From a virus, in the IMG/VR virus record IMGVR_UViG_3300045283_000039, positions 1 to 44,950 of that record: a stretch of DNA of 44,950 bases. One strand, written 5' to 3'. The position numbers were made by a program, and so were the translations under genes. Positions 21,073 to 29,712 of the stretch are shown one piece after another (the stretch's first letter is position 1; each line of letters opens with the position of its first letter). The notes beneath the pieces were generated by a model, which was given only the letters and a program-made list of their open reading frames with translations, had not been told where the DNA came from and did no database searches.

Positions 21073-24000
21073 TTGTTTCTATTTGTTATCTTCACAGCGC
21101 TCTTAACATTTGGATTTCTGCTTAACTCATTGTAAGTCGCTTCGGGCTTACCGTCAACGCCGTTGAGTTGGAATCCGGGATCGACAAAGCGATGAACGAT
21201 TTTCCCGTTAGATGCTTCGCCCTTCAGGTAGCGCTCCCACGTACGGTGTATTGCCTCGTGCTGTGGAGCGTCCACGTAAACAACATGAACGTCATAACCA
21301 TTCTTGGTTAATAACTCAGCGCGAGCCGACATCTTATCTTTGTTGCTTCCGGTTTCATCCATTAAAATGTTGTGATGATTTGATACCGCCTTGCTAATCG
21401 CTTCGTAGTATATCTCCTTTGATTCAGCTTGTGTAGCTGGCGCATTCCATCCCTCGTTCTCTGGCAACTCCGCTCGTATGTCGTCAGGATTTAATTTAGT
21501 AAATTCGCCAAGTTGTTTAACTCGCTCGCCGCCAGCCGTAGTCTTGCCAGCGCCCGGCCTACCCATGAGTAACACGGCTTTTGGGCGTTCGCCCTCCGGC
21601 GTGACCGCATTTGGATTCATTAACCCACTAATAATCTTCTCATGTAACTCCTGACGCTCCGGTGTTAATTGTCCAGTAGCTAATGCGTTTTTAGCAAGCG
21701 ACCAATCCTCAAGCGATGTAGCCCTGCCTATAGCTTTTGAGTAATCCTTGAGAACAGGATCGCTAGCTAGCTTGTCAGTCCTGTCCTGTAATGATTTATA
21801 TTCCGGGGTTTGCTTAAGATCGGCAACGTAGCGTGATGTGTCGCTGTCATCCTTGGGTGGGTCTATCTTATTCCTGTTATCGTGAACGCCTTGCCATTGA
21901 ATTTGTCGGTAATGTCCACGATTTGGATATTGCTTTTCGTAGCCTTGGATGATCGAGTCGTAGTTTTTGGCTGCGCCTTCTCTTGTGTCGCTTTCTCCGA
22001 CGAACTCGCCTGTTCCCCGGACGCTACTGACATTGATGCCTTCCCATTTGTCTTTGATGTCGCCATATTGTTTTGCTACAAGAGCTAAGTTGTTACTAAG
22101 CTTGTTATCTTGATCGTAAATAATTATATGCGTAACTGAGCCATCTGGCAACAAGGTTCTGTGAGTAATTCCAGCCGTGTCCAGCCTGTCTCTAATATCT
22201 TTTAAGTTACTCGATGGTAAGGTAACAGCATGAATTGCATCCTTGCCCTTGTCATCAGCTTTGAAGGCTAGCACCGCTTTTTGATTGAGCGCCTTACCCT
22301 TTATCGCGGCTGAATAGCGTAACTCATCCCAATCATTCACATTAGACATTTCGTGAACTACGCTGTTTTCAGCGCCGTCGCTCCAATCGCCAATACCGTC
22401 GTATGATGCGCCTTTGATACCTAGCTGCTTGTCTATATCGTCGGTGATAGACCTTGCTTGGTGCTGCCCATCGCCGTGCATTGCTTTGATGGCACCAGCG
22501 AAGTCCATTTCGGCAGTGTTAGGAGAATACATCTCAGCGCTCGGAGATGGTGGCTCATGCGCCTTTTTAATTAACTGTCCGTTTCCGCCCTCGCTCGGAT
22601 GCACATAACCCGGCTCTAATGATCCTTTGCCTTCGTCCGTCCATTTGCCCGTTTGATCGCGTTGCTGAGACTTGCCTGATTCAGCGTCGAACTGTTGGGA
22701 TAGCTTTGTTTCTTTGTCCGGCATTTCCAATACATGGGCTTCAATTTCCTTATCTCCGCGTTTAGCCGCTGCCGCTAGCGCGTGGTGGCCGTCCATAACA
22801 AAATACTTGTCGCCGTAATGCACGACATAAATCTTTTTGATATTATCTTCTTTAATGTTGCGCTTAACTTTGGTTTTATTTACCACCGGCTGAGTAGCTA
22901 TTAAGCCCTTGATTGGTAAAGTTCCGACCGGCTGATCTTTGAATAATTTATGTCGAGCGTCAGTGTATTCCTTAATGCCTATTATCTCTGGATCGGGAGT
23001 GCCCTGTAGTTTGTTAAGCTGATCGAAGAACGGTGTTTTGGAATACATGACGTAATGTATTCCCGGTATGTGTTTGCGGACACTAACAACATCTTTAGCT
23101 TCGCGTGATAGCGGCCTGTGGTGCGGATGAACGTCAACAAGACGCTTATCTAACCCCTTTAAGCCTACTACGTCTGGATGTTCGTAGCCCGGCTCGCCAG
23201 CGCCCTTACCTTCGTCAGCGAATTTACCACCCTGATCCCGTAGTTGATCAGGATTGTAAAAGATTTCTATGTCGCCCTGATCCGTTGAGATGGATAGAGA
23301 TTGATGGTCGTTTTTTTTTGAGCCGTTAGTTAGTGCGAAGTTATTACCCTCGCCATTACCATTCCCGCCTTCATCGTTCAAATCAACGCCTTCGTCTGTA
23401 GCGCCAGCCTGATCCCGGTTGGTGTTATCTTTGACTTGTTGCCCGGCATTCAGTGCGGCCTGCATGGTGCTGCCGCGTCCGCGCGGCGGCGGATTCATAA
23501 ACGCATACACTTGCTCCCACGGCACGTTAAGGCGCTTGCCTACTTCCATTGCGGCCTCGATCATTTCCTCTGTCTCGTGCGCCCCTTGGGTAATAACGTC
23601 CGTAACATCCCCTAGCCCTGCGTCAGCTACTACTTTGGCCCTTGTGTTCATCGTAGCACCGACTTCCTCAATGTTAGCCTCTGACTCGCGGCCCACGTCG
23701 ATTGTGGGTTTAGCAGGAAAGAACCAATCCCATTGCTGCCATTTGGGATGATAAGGCAACTCTCCCTTGGCGATGGCGTTACCAAGTATAACCATGATAA
23801 CCTGATCCAGTTTCTGTTCGCGTAGCATCTCCTGCCAAATCTGAATCGCTCGCGCATCCTGAGCCGATGCCATTCTCACGCCCGGCCCGGTAAGCCCTGT
23901 CATGTTGTAGCCAAATTGCAGGGTAATTCCCGCTCCGTTACAGATGTCTAACACTGTGTTTTCGTACATCCCAATCACGTTAGGACTTGGCCGGTCGTGT

Positions 24001-25037
24001 TGAAACATCTCTACCTTCTCGCCTTCAGATGACAGCCCTATTAGTGTGTTAGGGCGAGTCTCGTATGTGTCGATGTAATTACCATCTCTGTCTTGTAACC
24101 TGTTTCGGTTAAAAGGCAGTGATTCAGGCAGCCCGCCTGACTTCGTATAATATACTCCGCTCTGTGATGCCGCCCACAGTAATGCTTGTAGCTCGTATTC
24201 TCGCATCCGGCTGATGTATGTATCGTTGTCGATTGCGGTCTTGAATAAACTCACACCCCTGTAATCATCATAGCTAATCGGGTTAGCGAAGAATAGAAAC
24301 TTTGGCAGACCTGTTTCTGGATCGCGCATTGGATATTCGTCATCGAATCTGTAAAACCCGCTGCTTTTATCCTGATAGTAAACCATAGCGGATATGATGC
24401 GGCCCGTTTTAGGATCAAGCCTGAGTCCGCGCACATACCGCGAATTAGTAAGATACTTGTAAGGATCGCCGATCCTGTTAGCCTCGATACCCTGAAGATA
24501 GATGTCGTCATCCTCGGTTACAATGTTCGTGCCAACATCGCCTTTAAGCGCGATGCTTTTTATGTCCAACATGCACTGTTGACGTAACGAGAACCTGCCG
24601 CCGATGTCGATGTTACCCGGCTTGGTTGTCTTTTCCCGAATGTATTGCTGGTATTGTTGGTTGACGTTCTTGTTGCCGGTCTTAGCCTGCCAAGTCAGTG
24701 TGCCGCAGACGTATGTAGGAAACTTGATAAGGATACCTGAGCACAGCCCGGAGTTGTCAACCATGTCGATTGCATTCCACATCACCTGTAACTTCTCGCG
24801 TTGGATACGTAGCCATTCACCAGCCGTGGTAGGGCTTGAGTTAGTCCGGGCGCTAGTTGGTTGCGCTGCGAGATACCGAAAGTAGTTAGCCTTCTCGCGG
24901 TTAACCATCCGGTTGAGCGCTAGCTTGGTTGAGGCCAATCCTAGCGCACTATCGATCCGGCTCTCCCACTTTGTAGGCTTGTAAGGCTGATATTCCTTAC
25001 CGCGAGTGTCATCAGAGACTTCTATGCGCGCTGGCAT
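21069..25037 (-). CDS. Portal protein fused to ParB-like and zeta-kinase-like domains (polyvalent)
   Basis: This protein is 1322 aa, where a lambda-type portal is usually about 500-550. Residues 1-520 are portal (KWESRIDSALGLASTKLALN; GVRMASAQDARAIQIWQEML). Three linker repeats follow: RDQAGATDEG at 541, and RDQxGKxxDEGKGxxEPGYxHP at 600 and 793. Residues about 705-770 look ParB/sulfiredoxin-like (IYVVHYGDKYFVMDGHHALA). Residues about 860-1040 are an unassigned domain. Residues about 1150-1285 are zeta-toxin-like, with Walker A GRPGAGKTT at 1159-1167 and LNPDDIRAE after it. Polyvalent phage proteins of this kind are described. Injection with DNA is inference. Confidence 0.85.
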   Translation of the reverse strand: MPARIEVSDDTRGKEYQPYKPTKWESRIDSALGLASTKLALNRMVNREKANYFRYLAAQPTSARTNSSPTTAGEWLRIQREKLQVMWNAIDMVDNSGLCSGILIKFPTYVCGTLTWQAKTGNKNVNQQYQQYIREKTTKPGNIDIGGRFSLRQQCMLDIKSIALKGDVGTNIVTEDDDIYLQGIEANRIGDPYKYLTNSRYVRGLRLDPKTGRIISAMVYYQDKSSGFYRFDDEYPMRDPETGLPKFLFFANPISYDDYRGVSLFKTAIDNDTYISRMREYELQALLWAASQSGVYYTKSGGLPESLPFNRNRLQDRDGNYIDTYETRPNTLIGLSSEGEKVEMFQHDRPSPNVIGMYENTVLDICNGAGITLQFGYNMTGLTGPGVRMASAQDARAIQIWQEMLREQKLDQVIMVILGNAIAKGELPYHPKWQQWDWFFPAKPTIDVGRESEANIEEVGATMNTRAKVVADAGLGDVTDVITQGAHETEEMIEAAMEVGKRLNVPWEQVYAFMNPPPRGRGSTMQAALNAGQQVKDNTNRDQAGATDEGVDLNDEGGNGNGEGNNFALTNGSKKNDHQSLSISTDQGDIEIFYNPDQLRDQGGKFADEGKGAGEPGYEHPDVVGLKGLDKRLVDVHPHHRPLSREAKDVVSVRKHIPGIHYVMYSKTPFFDQLNKLQGTPDPEIIGIKEYTDARHKLFKDQPVGTLPIKGLIATQPVVNKTKVKRNIKEDNIKKIYVVHYGDKYFVMDGHHALAAAAKRGDKEIEAHVLEMPDKETKLSQQFDAESGKSQQRDQTGKWTDEGKGSLEPGYVHPSEGGNGQLIKKAHEPPSPSAEMYSPNTAEMDFAGAIKAMHGDGQHQARSITDDIDKQLGIKGASYDGIGDWSDGAENSVVHEMSNVNDWDELRYSAAIKGKALNQKAVLAFKADDKGKDAIHAVTLPSSNLKDIRDRLDTAGITHRTLLPDGSVTHIIIYDQDNKLSNNLALVAKQYGDIKDKWEGINVSSVRGTGEFVGESDTREGAAKNYDSIIQGYEKQYPNRGHYRQIQWQGVHDNRNKIDPPKDDSDTSRYVADLKQTPEYKSLQDRTDKLASDPVLKDYSKAIGRATSLEDWSLAKNALATGQLTPERQELHEKIISGLMNPNAVTPEGERPKAVLLMGRPGAGKTTAGGERVKQLGEFTKLNPDDIRAELPENEGWNAPATQAESKEIYYEAISKAVSNHHNILMDETGSNKDKMSARAELLTKNGYDVHVVYVDAPQHEAIHRTWERYLKGEASNGKIVHRFVDPGFQLNGVDGKPEATYNELSRNPNVKSAVKITNRNK
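23311..23319 (-). promoter_or_regulatory. In-frame A9 slippery run inside the portal fusion
   Basis: On the minus strand, A AAA AAA is in frame at S573-K574-K575, just after the portal domain. A -1 slip would add 21 residues (KRPSISIHLNGSGRH...) and stop, yielding an approximately 596-aa portal without the ParB and kinase parts. No downstream stimulator was identified. Confidence 0.35.
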
Positions 25038-25038
25038 G

Positions 25039-25308
25039 TTAAGCTACCCTGCCACTGAATTGTCGATCAGTCCTGACAATAACCTGAGCGCTCTGTTTGA
25101 TGGTGCCATTAGTGAAGCCAATAGCGATGCGTAACAAGCTTAGCATGTTACGAATCTCAGCTAACTCGGCGCGTGTGATTGACCAGCCGGGGAAGGCGTT
25201 GCTCTTGCCTGTCTTTAACACGTCATCTTCGGCCTGTAAACAAAGCGCACGCTTTGCTAGTAACTCATCCATAGACAAGCCGATATAAGGATTATCGCTA
25301 AGTGCCAT
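25039..25308 (-). CDS. Head-tail joining protein (gpW-like position)
   Basis: This 89-aa protein (GLSMDELLAKRALCLQAEDD; ITRAELAEIRNMLSLLRIAI) is mostly helical with a terminal strand, RTDRQFSGRVA. It lies one base from the portal start and after the packaging genes, the gpW place in lambda order A-W-B. The fold is inferred from size, helices and synteny. A terminator and a leader sequence shared with gene 25658-25891 lie upstream. Confidence 0.6.
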   Translation of the reverse strand: MALSDNPYIGLSMDELLAKRALCLQAEDDVLKTGKSNAFPGWSITRAELAEIRNMLSLLRIAIGFTNGTIKQSAQVIVRTDRQFSGRVA

Positions 25309-25353
25309 GACTGGACAACCAATATCTCCTAGCGGTTGAGTTGTCTAGGTAAA
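25309..25353 (-). promoter_or_regulatory. Leader similar to that of gene 25658-25891
   Basis: On the minus strand, CCTAGACAAC is followed by an AGG-GATATTG block and then CCAGTCATG. The leader before ATG 25891 has CCTAGACAAC, then AAGGCGATATTG and CCAATCATG. The two leaders look duplicated. AGGAGA or AAGGCG could be the ribosome site despite long spacing. Confidence 0.4.
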
Positions 25354-25381
25354 AAGAAAAAGCACGCCGTTTCTGACGTGC
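25351..25381 (-). terminator. Intrinsic terminator before the portal operon
   Basis: The stem GCACGTC/GGCGTGC (one G-T pair; 25362-25381) with a 6-nt loop is followed on the minus strand by TTTTTCTTTTT. It lies in the gap between genes 25402-25656 and 25039-25308 and should end the short transcript from 26.07 kb. Confidence 0.8.
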
Positions 25382-25401
25382 CTTTCTTTATTTGATTTTG
25401 G

Positions 25402-25656
25402 TTAGCTCTTGGCTGAAGCCGGGCCGGGCGGCTGTGGGATACGTGCCTTGGCTGCGACAACCGCATCCTTTGCGGTGCCGATATTTGCCAATGCTTTCCC
25501 TACAATGTCATCCTCGGCAGCCAAATCGATCACTGGCTGTAACGCGATAAAAGCGTCAACTGCCGCGATGTAATCTGTGTCTGCCGCGATGTAATCTGCT
25601 TGTGCAGCCTGCTCTGTAGCCAAGTCTGCATCGAACTTTTCTCTTGATACTCCCAT
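25402..25656 (-). CDS. Ala-rich helical small protein
   Basis: This 84-aa protein (DADLATEQAAQADYIAADTD; IGTAKDAVVAAKARIPQPPG) is alanine-rich, amphipathic and acidic. It is separated from the next gene upstream by one base and followed by a terminator. Function unknown. Confidence 0.55.
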   Translation of the reverse strand: MGVSREKFDADLATEQAAQADYIAADTDYIAAVDAFIALQPVIDLAAEDDIVGKALANIGTAKDAVVAAKARIPQPPGPASAKS

Positions 25657-25657
25657 G

Positions 25658-25891
25658 TTATTTTTCCTTTCCTTGGTTTACTGCTGAATGTGGAATGCGA
25701 ATCTTTGCCGACTTAACTGCCTTGGTAGCAGCCTTAGCTTCTCTAGTTTCTCTCCGCACACTGGCATCCTCTTTAGCGAAATCGTCAGACCTGCCTAACA
25801 GGATGTCTAACTTGTGATCCATTGACTTGAGTATATCTATTACCTTGCGGCGAAAGGTAGATGGTGCGCCTGTAGCTGGCATGATTGGCAA
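25658..25891 (-). CDS. Small charged protein with coiled-coil character
   Basis: This 77-aa protein has a Pro/Ala N-terminus (MPIMPATGAPSTFRRKVIDI), a helical middle (LKSMDHKLDILLGRSDDFAK) and a Lys/Ala-rich end (KAATKAVKSAKIRIPHS). Its ATG follows a leader shared with the gpW-like gene. Unknown function; same transcript as the Ala-rich gene. Confidence 0.5.
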   Translation of the reverse strand: MPIMPATGAPSTFRRKVIDILKSMDHKLDILLGRSDDFAKEDASVRRETREAKAATKAVKSAKIRIPHSAVNQGKEK

Positions 25892-25927
25892 TATCGCCTT
25901 GGCCGTGAAGGTTGTCTAGGATTGAAT

Positions 25928-26074
25928 CTAACCCCGTAAAAATTCTCGGCGCGCTAGTCGGGCTATTCTCATTTTTTTAGCCCATTGCTTTTTCTGTTTA
26001 GCGACACGCCTAAATGCTGCCTTAGCTGATTTTGTTTTCCACCACTTTGATAGCATGATTTCTGTATTGTTCAT
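25928..26074 (-). CDS. 48-aa highly basic protein
   Basis: MNNTEIMLSKWWKTKSAKAA continues in a run of Lys, Arg and Gln (FRRVAKQKKQWAKKMRIARL). About a third of residues are K or R. It could bind DNA or RNA. The start follows an AT-rich stretch with a TATATT box 10 bp upstream. No family. Coding is likely because the frame is clean and fills the gap. Confidence 0.55.
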   Translation of the reverse strand: MNNTEIMLSKWWKTKSAKAAFRRVAKQKKQWAKKMRIARLARREFLRG

Positions 26075-26207
26075 ACAGTAATATACCAAATTCGATTTGT
26101 GGTTTCTGCCAAAACCATTGAATTTGACGCTTATCGGGAGAAAACTACCTAGCTAAAATCTTTTTGGAAAAAATCGTTTGACGCGATTTTAGGAATTTCC
26201 AGAAAGC
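26075..26207 (-). promoter_or_regulatory. AT-rich promoter/terminator region
   Basis: This region lies between gene 26223-26744 and the 48-aa gene. Minus-strand features are a palindrome copy just upstream, a stem AAAATCG/CGATTTT (26170-26190) followed by T residues, and TATATT near the ATG at 26074. A transcript probably ends and another starts here. No strong -35 is found at 16-18 bp. Confidence 0.4.
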
Positions 26208-26223
26208 GTATCGTTGGCGATAC
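26208..26223. repeat. Dispersed palindrome copy 7 (at a stop codon)
   Basis: GTATCG-TTGG-CGATAC begins directly at the stop codon of gene 26223-26744, sharing its last base. Confidence 0.9.
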
Positions 26224-26744
26224 TATTTGAGTTTAGCTAATTCCGCCGCGAGCATAAACACTGTGCCTGACTGATGGGCCGTCATTCTCGCGCACTCACG
26301 TAATGTCAGGCGTTTAGCTCGACTGTCGGGAATAGCTCTCGTGACAACCCTAGGATATGGTATGCCACGATACGTGCGGCCATTATCGGGAATACTAAGC
26401 AGTCCGTCACCGTTTTTTAACAATGGCATTACTTTATTTACTAGTCCTGATGGCACAAAGAAATAAAACAGCTTCGGGCAATTCAACGTGCTTAACCAAT
26501 TTGTGTGCGAAAACATTGTGTATCTCCGCTCGAATGCTTCCATTTTTTTCGTGTTAGCCTTGAAGTCTGACAATGAACGCTTGATTTCAACTTCGATAGC
26601 CCATCGATCCTTAGTTACTCCCATTACATCCGGCGACCCGCCGCGACAAATACCGCGCTCAACCGCCACGATTGGACACTGGCGCTCGTACCTAAGCCAT
26701 TGCAATGCCGCCGCGCGGTAAAACCAAATGCTATTCGTTTCCAT
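26223..26744 (-). CDS. PD-(D/E)XK-type nuclease (MmcB-like)
   Basis: This 173-aa protein contains SPDVMGVTKDRWAIEVEIKR, where an acidic D is followed by E-x-K (EIK) as in PD-(D/E)XK nucleases, with preceding CRGG. The region KANTKKMEAFERRYTMF is basic. It overlaps the end of TerL by 14 bp and so belongs to the packaging operon. It could act in DNA repair, resolution of branched DNA before packaging, or processing. The motif is seen; the substrate is unknown. Confidence 0.7.
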   Translation of the reverse strand: METNSIWFYRAAALQWLRYERQCPIVAVERGICRGGSPDVMGVTKDRWAIEVEIKRSLSDFKANTKKMEAFERRYTMFSHTNWLSTLNCPKLFYFFVPSGLVNKVMPLLKNGDGLLSIPDNGRTYRGIPYPRVVTRAIPDSRAKRLTLRECARMTAHQSGTVFMLAAELAKLK

Positions 26745-28683
26745 TAGTGCTTTCCGGCTGCCAGTCGGATAGATCGATGAGACGTTGTAGCGCCATCGCT
26801 ACCAAGATCATGCACTCAATATCCCATGCGTGGTTAGGACGCTTAGTACCGGTGCCCTTGGCGTTGGTATTGCTCCACCAATCAGTGCGTCGTCCGCGAG
26901 CACTGATAATTGTATGACGTGTTTCTGAATTGAGTTGTCGAATATACTCCGCGCCAGCGTCAGAAGGAATGCCCCAATAAATCGCTGTGCCTTGCTTGAA
27001 AGCGCTGAGTAGGTTCTTGATATGTAAATTGATCCAATCGAATCTACGGGCCAACCTGATCGCAGGGCCACGCCTTCCCATGCGTCTGTTGATCTGTTGT
27101 TGCTCCGTTCCTGTGAATGGATCAGCCCATTGCTCTGCTGAGTATGGCAACTCGATTGCTATGCGCTTAATCATCTGCGTCCGTGGATCGACAATCTCCT
27201 GCATGTGCTTGAATGGCTCGCGATCCACGCCGCGCATACACGTCCAGCCGCGTTTTGCCGCTTGCGCGTAAACTTCTCTCGTTTCAAATGAACTATCGAT
27301 TAACACTGAATCTTCAGCTACGCCGAACTCTTTAGCCTTGGCCTCAATCTCATCGTAACTAGACAAGCAATCACTCTCGCTGACTCCGCGATCTATCAGC
27401 CTGCTTTCGCCGTTAGCCCGGCACGCGCGAACAACAAAGGGATAGCCCCATTCCTGTTTGTCGTTGCCCATGAATCGGATCGTCTCGTTTTCCCACTGGC
27501 TCTTGATATAGATATTTGGTGAACCAATAGCGTAATCAGAAGCGATTGTGCGTTGCCGGGATACAATGTGTCTGGACTCATCCCATGCTTCAGTTTGTCG
27601 GCGTGTCCAGAACTGGCGCAATGGCTCAACGTTGCCGTAGCGCCTGAACTGTTGCACAGACTGAAGAAACTCTGTCACCCATTGCCCCCATGTTATGCCC
27701 GGCCAGTTCACGCTTAACACATTAAATCTGTAACTGTCGTGCCAGTCCGGTGCATCGAAATTTGTTTGAACATAAAGCGCGGATTGGTTTAGGTCGCGCC
27801 GCGATCTGGCGGTATCTGGATAATCAGTGTTACAATGAGCGCAGGTGTATCTCACCGTCTTGATTACTTCTTTTAAGTCCCACTCTTTGTTACCCGGCTT
27901 AGTTTTACTGTCGCGCTCCCATGTCAAGCCGCCGCGCTGCTTAGGTTTGCCCCATGCCGGGATTTGTTTACGCCCACACTTCAAGCATCGCCAACTCCAT
28001 TCGTGTTGTGATCCTGATTTCCAGAGTAAATCAAAGTCATCTCCGTCAACGCCCGGTATGCTGCCATTCCAGACCTTGTAATTCCACGCATACGATACAT
28101 TGCAACGCTTGTGGGCCACGGCTAAGCGACCTACCGGCCATTGCCAGCACTCATCATTGAACTGAGTTTGTATGGATTTTTCTTCGAGATTACTCTCCGC
28201 GCATCCCTGAATCTTGAACGGCATACCATCCGAGAAGATCACGCTTTGAATACGCGACTTGTGATGATCTGCCGGAAGTTTGTCAACAACCGCATCGCAG
28301 CTACGAGCGGCAGACCACCAACGTTGCTCGGCAAATTCTCGCGCGGCCTCATCCTTGTAGGTATTCCATTGCATAGGGCCGGGCCTATTAACGATTGCCC
28401 ATAGACTACCGCCTTCCATTGCTTTAGTTCGCCCACCTTGAGTTGGGCCGACTGTTGTAACCATCCGTTTTTCTTCGTTCTGCCATGATTCCAGTGGAGC
28501 ACGAAGTTGCGGAGTGTTATCAACATCGTATGGGCCTTGGATCGGCGAAGTCGTATCGAGACTTACATTATCAAACAACCAATCGGTTATCGGTTGCTCG
28601 CTTGGTTTGCGGATCGCTTCAGCGCACTTGCGATCCAACCAACTCCAATCGGTATCGTTGGCGATACGCTTAGTTGCTGGCAT
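26731..28683 (-). CDS. terL: Terminase large subunit (gpA-like)
   Basis: This 650-aa protein carries a variant Walker A (GPTQGGRTK at 79-87) and a zinc-finger-like pair (CLKCGRK; CAHCNTD). The nuclease half has SVLIDSSFETREVYAQ and a later PNHAWDIECMILVAMAL. Layout and length match the lambda gpA family, the packaging motor that also cuts DNA. The N-terminal RIANDT comes from a palindrome copy, so it is probably a tolerated insertion. It overlaps the upstream DUF4031 gene by 14 bp. Confidence 0.9.
   Translation of the reverse strand: MPATKRIANDTDWSWLDRKCAEAIRKPSEQPITDWLFDNVSLDTTSPIQGPYDVDNTPQLRAPLESWQNEEKRMVTTVGPTQGGRTKAMEGGSLWAIVNRPGPMQWNTYKDEAAREFAEQRWWSAARSCDAVVDKLPADHHKSRIQSVIFSDGMPFKIQGCAESNLEEKSIQTQFNDECWQWPVGRLAVAHKRCNVSYAWNYKVWNGSIPGVDGDDFDLLWKSGSQHEWSWRCLKCGRKQIPAWGKPKQRGGLTWERDSKTKPGNKEWDLKEVIKTVRYTCAHCNTDYPDTARSRRDLNQSALYVQTNFDAPDWHDSYRFNVLSVNWPGITWGQWVTEFLQSVQQFRRYGNVEPLRQFWTRRQTEAWDESRHIVSRQRTIASDYAIGSPNIYIKSQWENETIRFMGNDKQEWGYPFVVRACRANGESRLIDRGVSESDCLSSYDEIEAKAKEFGVAEDSVLIDSSFETREVYAQAAKRGWTCMRGVDREPFKHMQEIVDPRTQMIKRIAIELPYSAEQWADPFTGTEQQQINRRMGRRGPAIRLARRFDWINLHIKNLLSAFKQGTAIYWGIPSDAGAEYIRQLNSETRHTIISARGRRTDWWSNTNAKGTGTKRPNHAWDIECMILVAMALQRLIDLSDWQPESTNGNE
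28652..28667. repeat. Dispersed palindrome copy 8 (in terL)
   Basis: GTATCG-TTGG-CGATAC lies at codons 6-11 of terL. The minus strand encodes R-I-A-N-D-T. Confidence 0.9.
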
Positions 28684-28930
28684 CTAGTTTCCTTCGCATT
28701 AAGCCAATCGTTTCTCCCCATGTAATTTCCTTGGCCCCGGCAGCTACGGCAAGGGCTCGCTTGGTTAAGCAAATGTCGAAATGCTCTTTACCTGTGCCAG
28801 CCTTTTGTATCCATCGGCGAGCTACTCCGATTTTATCTGCCATTGCTAGCAGTTCTTCAGTCGTGTCGGCTGTCATGTGGCACATAACCATGCGCCGATA
28901 TGGAGCTTCCATGTCGTCAACGTATGTCAT
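28670..28930 (-). CDS. DUF4031 domain protein
   Basis: From ATG 28930 this is 86 aa: MTYVDDMEAPYRRMVMCHMT, then ADKIGVARRWIQKAGTGKEH and FDICLTKRALAVAAGAKEIT. These are typical blocks of DUF4031 proteins, common in phages and bacteria, with no assigned role. The frame is open upstream to a TTG at 29023 that overlaps the zinc-ribbon stop, giving a 117-aa version, but the family normally starts at MTYVDDM. It sits between terminase genes. Confidence 0.75.
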   Translation of the reverse strand: MTYVDDMEAPYRRMVMCHMTADTTEELLAMADKIGVARRWIQKAGTGKEHFDICLTKRALAVAAGAKEITWGETIGLMRRKLDASN

Positions 28931-29019
28931 TGGTGGCAGCACGAGTCCAAAATAACTTAGTAAAATAATTCTTTCTCTCTCGCCAAATCGCTTTGCAGGT
29001 TTTCTTAAACAGTAGTTTC

Positions 29020-29166
29020 TCAACGTTTCTGAAACGGGTTTTTAGGTTGAAACACTTGCGACACACGATGAAAATCTGCGTGAGACGGAAACGTTGTAGC
29101 CCCGCACCAAGCACAGGTCGTTGCAGCAATTCGTTCATTCTGCCCCTTAGTGTCCGTTTGGGCCAT
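29020..29166 (-). CDS. 48-aa zinc-ribbon protein
   Basis: MAQTDTKGQNERIAATTCAW then CGATTFPSHADFHRVSQVFQ. One CxxC pair plus histidines (C18/C21, H29, H33) suggests a small metal-bound module. It starts at 29166 within the end of the small terminase gene and stops at 29020. The longer frame 28917-29138 on the same strand lacks such features. The protein is likely a conserved packaging-region accessory; unknown function. Confidence 0.55.
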   Translation of the reverse strand: MAQTDTKGQNERIAATTCAWCGATTFPSHADFHRVSQVFQPKNPFQKR

Positions 29167-29668
29167 TGCCGCCATCTAACTCTTTCGCTACCCTGTCACG
29201 AATTTCATCCCATCTTCGGCCTAACACCTTGGCGATCTGTCCGGCAGACAATCCTTCAAGTCTTGGCGGTAGCTCGTGCCTAAATGCCTTGTCGCCTTCC
29301 CTGACCAACAAGTTGAAGTTCCGCATCACTCGTTCGTTAGTCTCAGTTCTAGGTGAATACTTACCACGCTTAACATCCAAATCGAATTGCGCTCGCTGTG
29401 CCTCGATGTTCTGCCGCGCAATCTTAGCTTCCTCTAATTCTATAACGGATGAACGTGGTTGATGCCCATTACCACTGGATTTCTCGCGTCGATTCCATGT
29501 CGCAATGTTTTCACGGCTGTATCGCTTCCATTGCTCAATGTTCCAACCCTGCCCCGGCACTTGAGGCGGATAATCGCCGCGCTTAAATAATCGCTCTAGC
29601 GCTGGCCGCGATATTCCGATCAGCCGGTGTAATTCAGTCTTGTTCTTAGCATACAGGCGCTTTGGCAC
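29147..29668 (-). CDS. terS: Terminase small subunit (Nu1-like)
   Basis: This 173-aa protein has a GTG start. An N-terminal helix-turn-helix domain (ELHRLIGISRPALERLFKRG; GWNIEQWKRYSREN) is as in Nu1-type small terminases. A charged helical middle follows (ELEEAKIARQNIEAQRAQFD; KRGKYSPRTETNERVMRNFN). The C-terminus is rich in Asp/Gly/Asn. It should recognise the packaging site and recruit TerL. Placed before the terL block, as expected. Confidence 0.85.
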   Translation of the reverse strand: MPKRLYAKNKTELHRLIGISRPALERLFKRGDYPPQVPGQGWNIEQWKRYSRENIATWNRREKSSGNGHQPRSSVIELEEAKIARQNIEAQRAQFDLDVKRGKYSPRTETNERVMRNFNLLVREGDKAFRHELPPRLEGLSAGQIAKVLGRRWDEIRDRVAKELDGGNGPNGH

Positions 29669-29712
29669 GATATACAGCTACCAGCTATAACGCGAATTTG
29701 CAAATGCCACAC

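Noticed and set aside
28917-29138. 73-aa minus frame between terminase genes
   Set aside because: The alternative 48-aa frame has a zinc-ribbon pattern, and this one has none.
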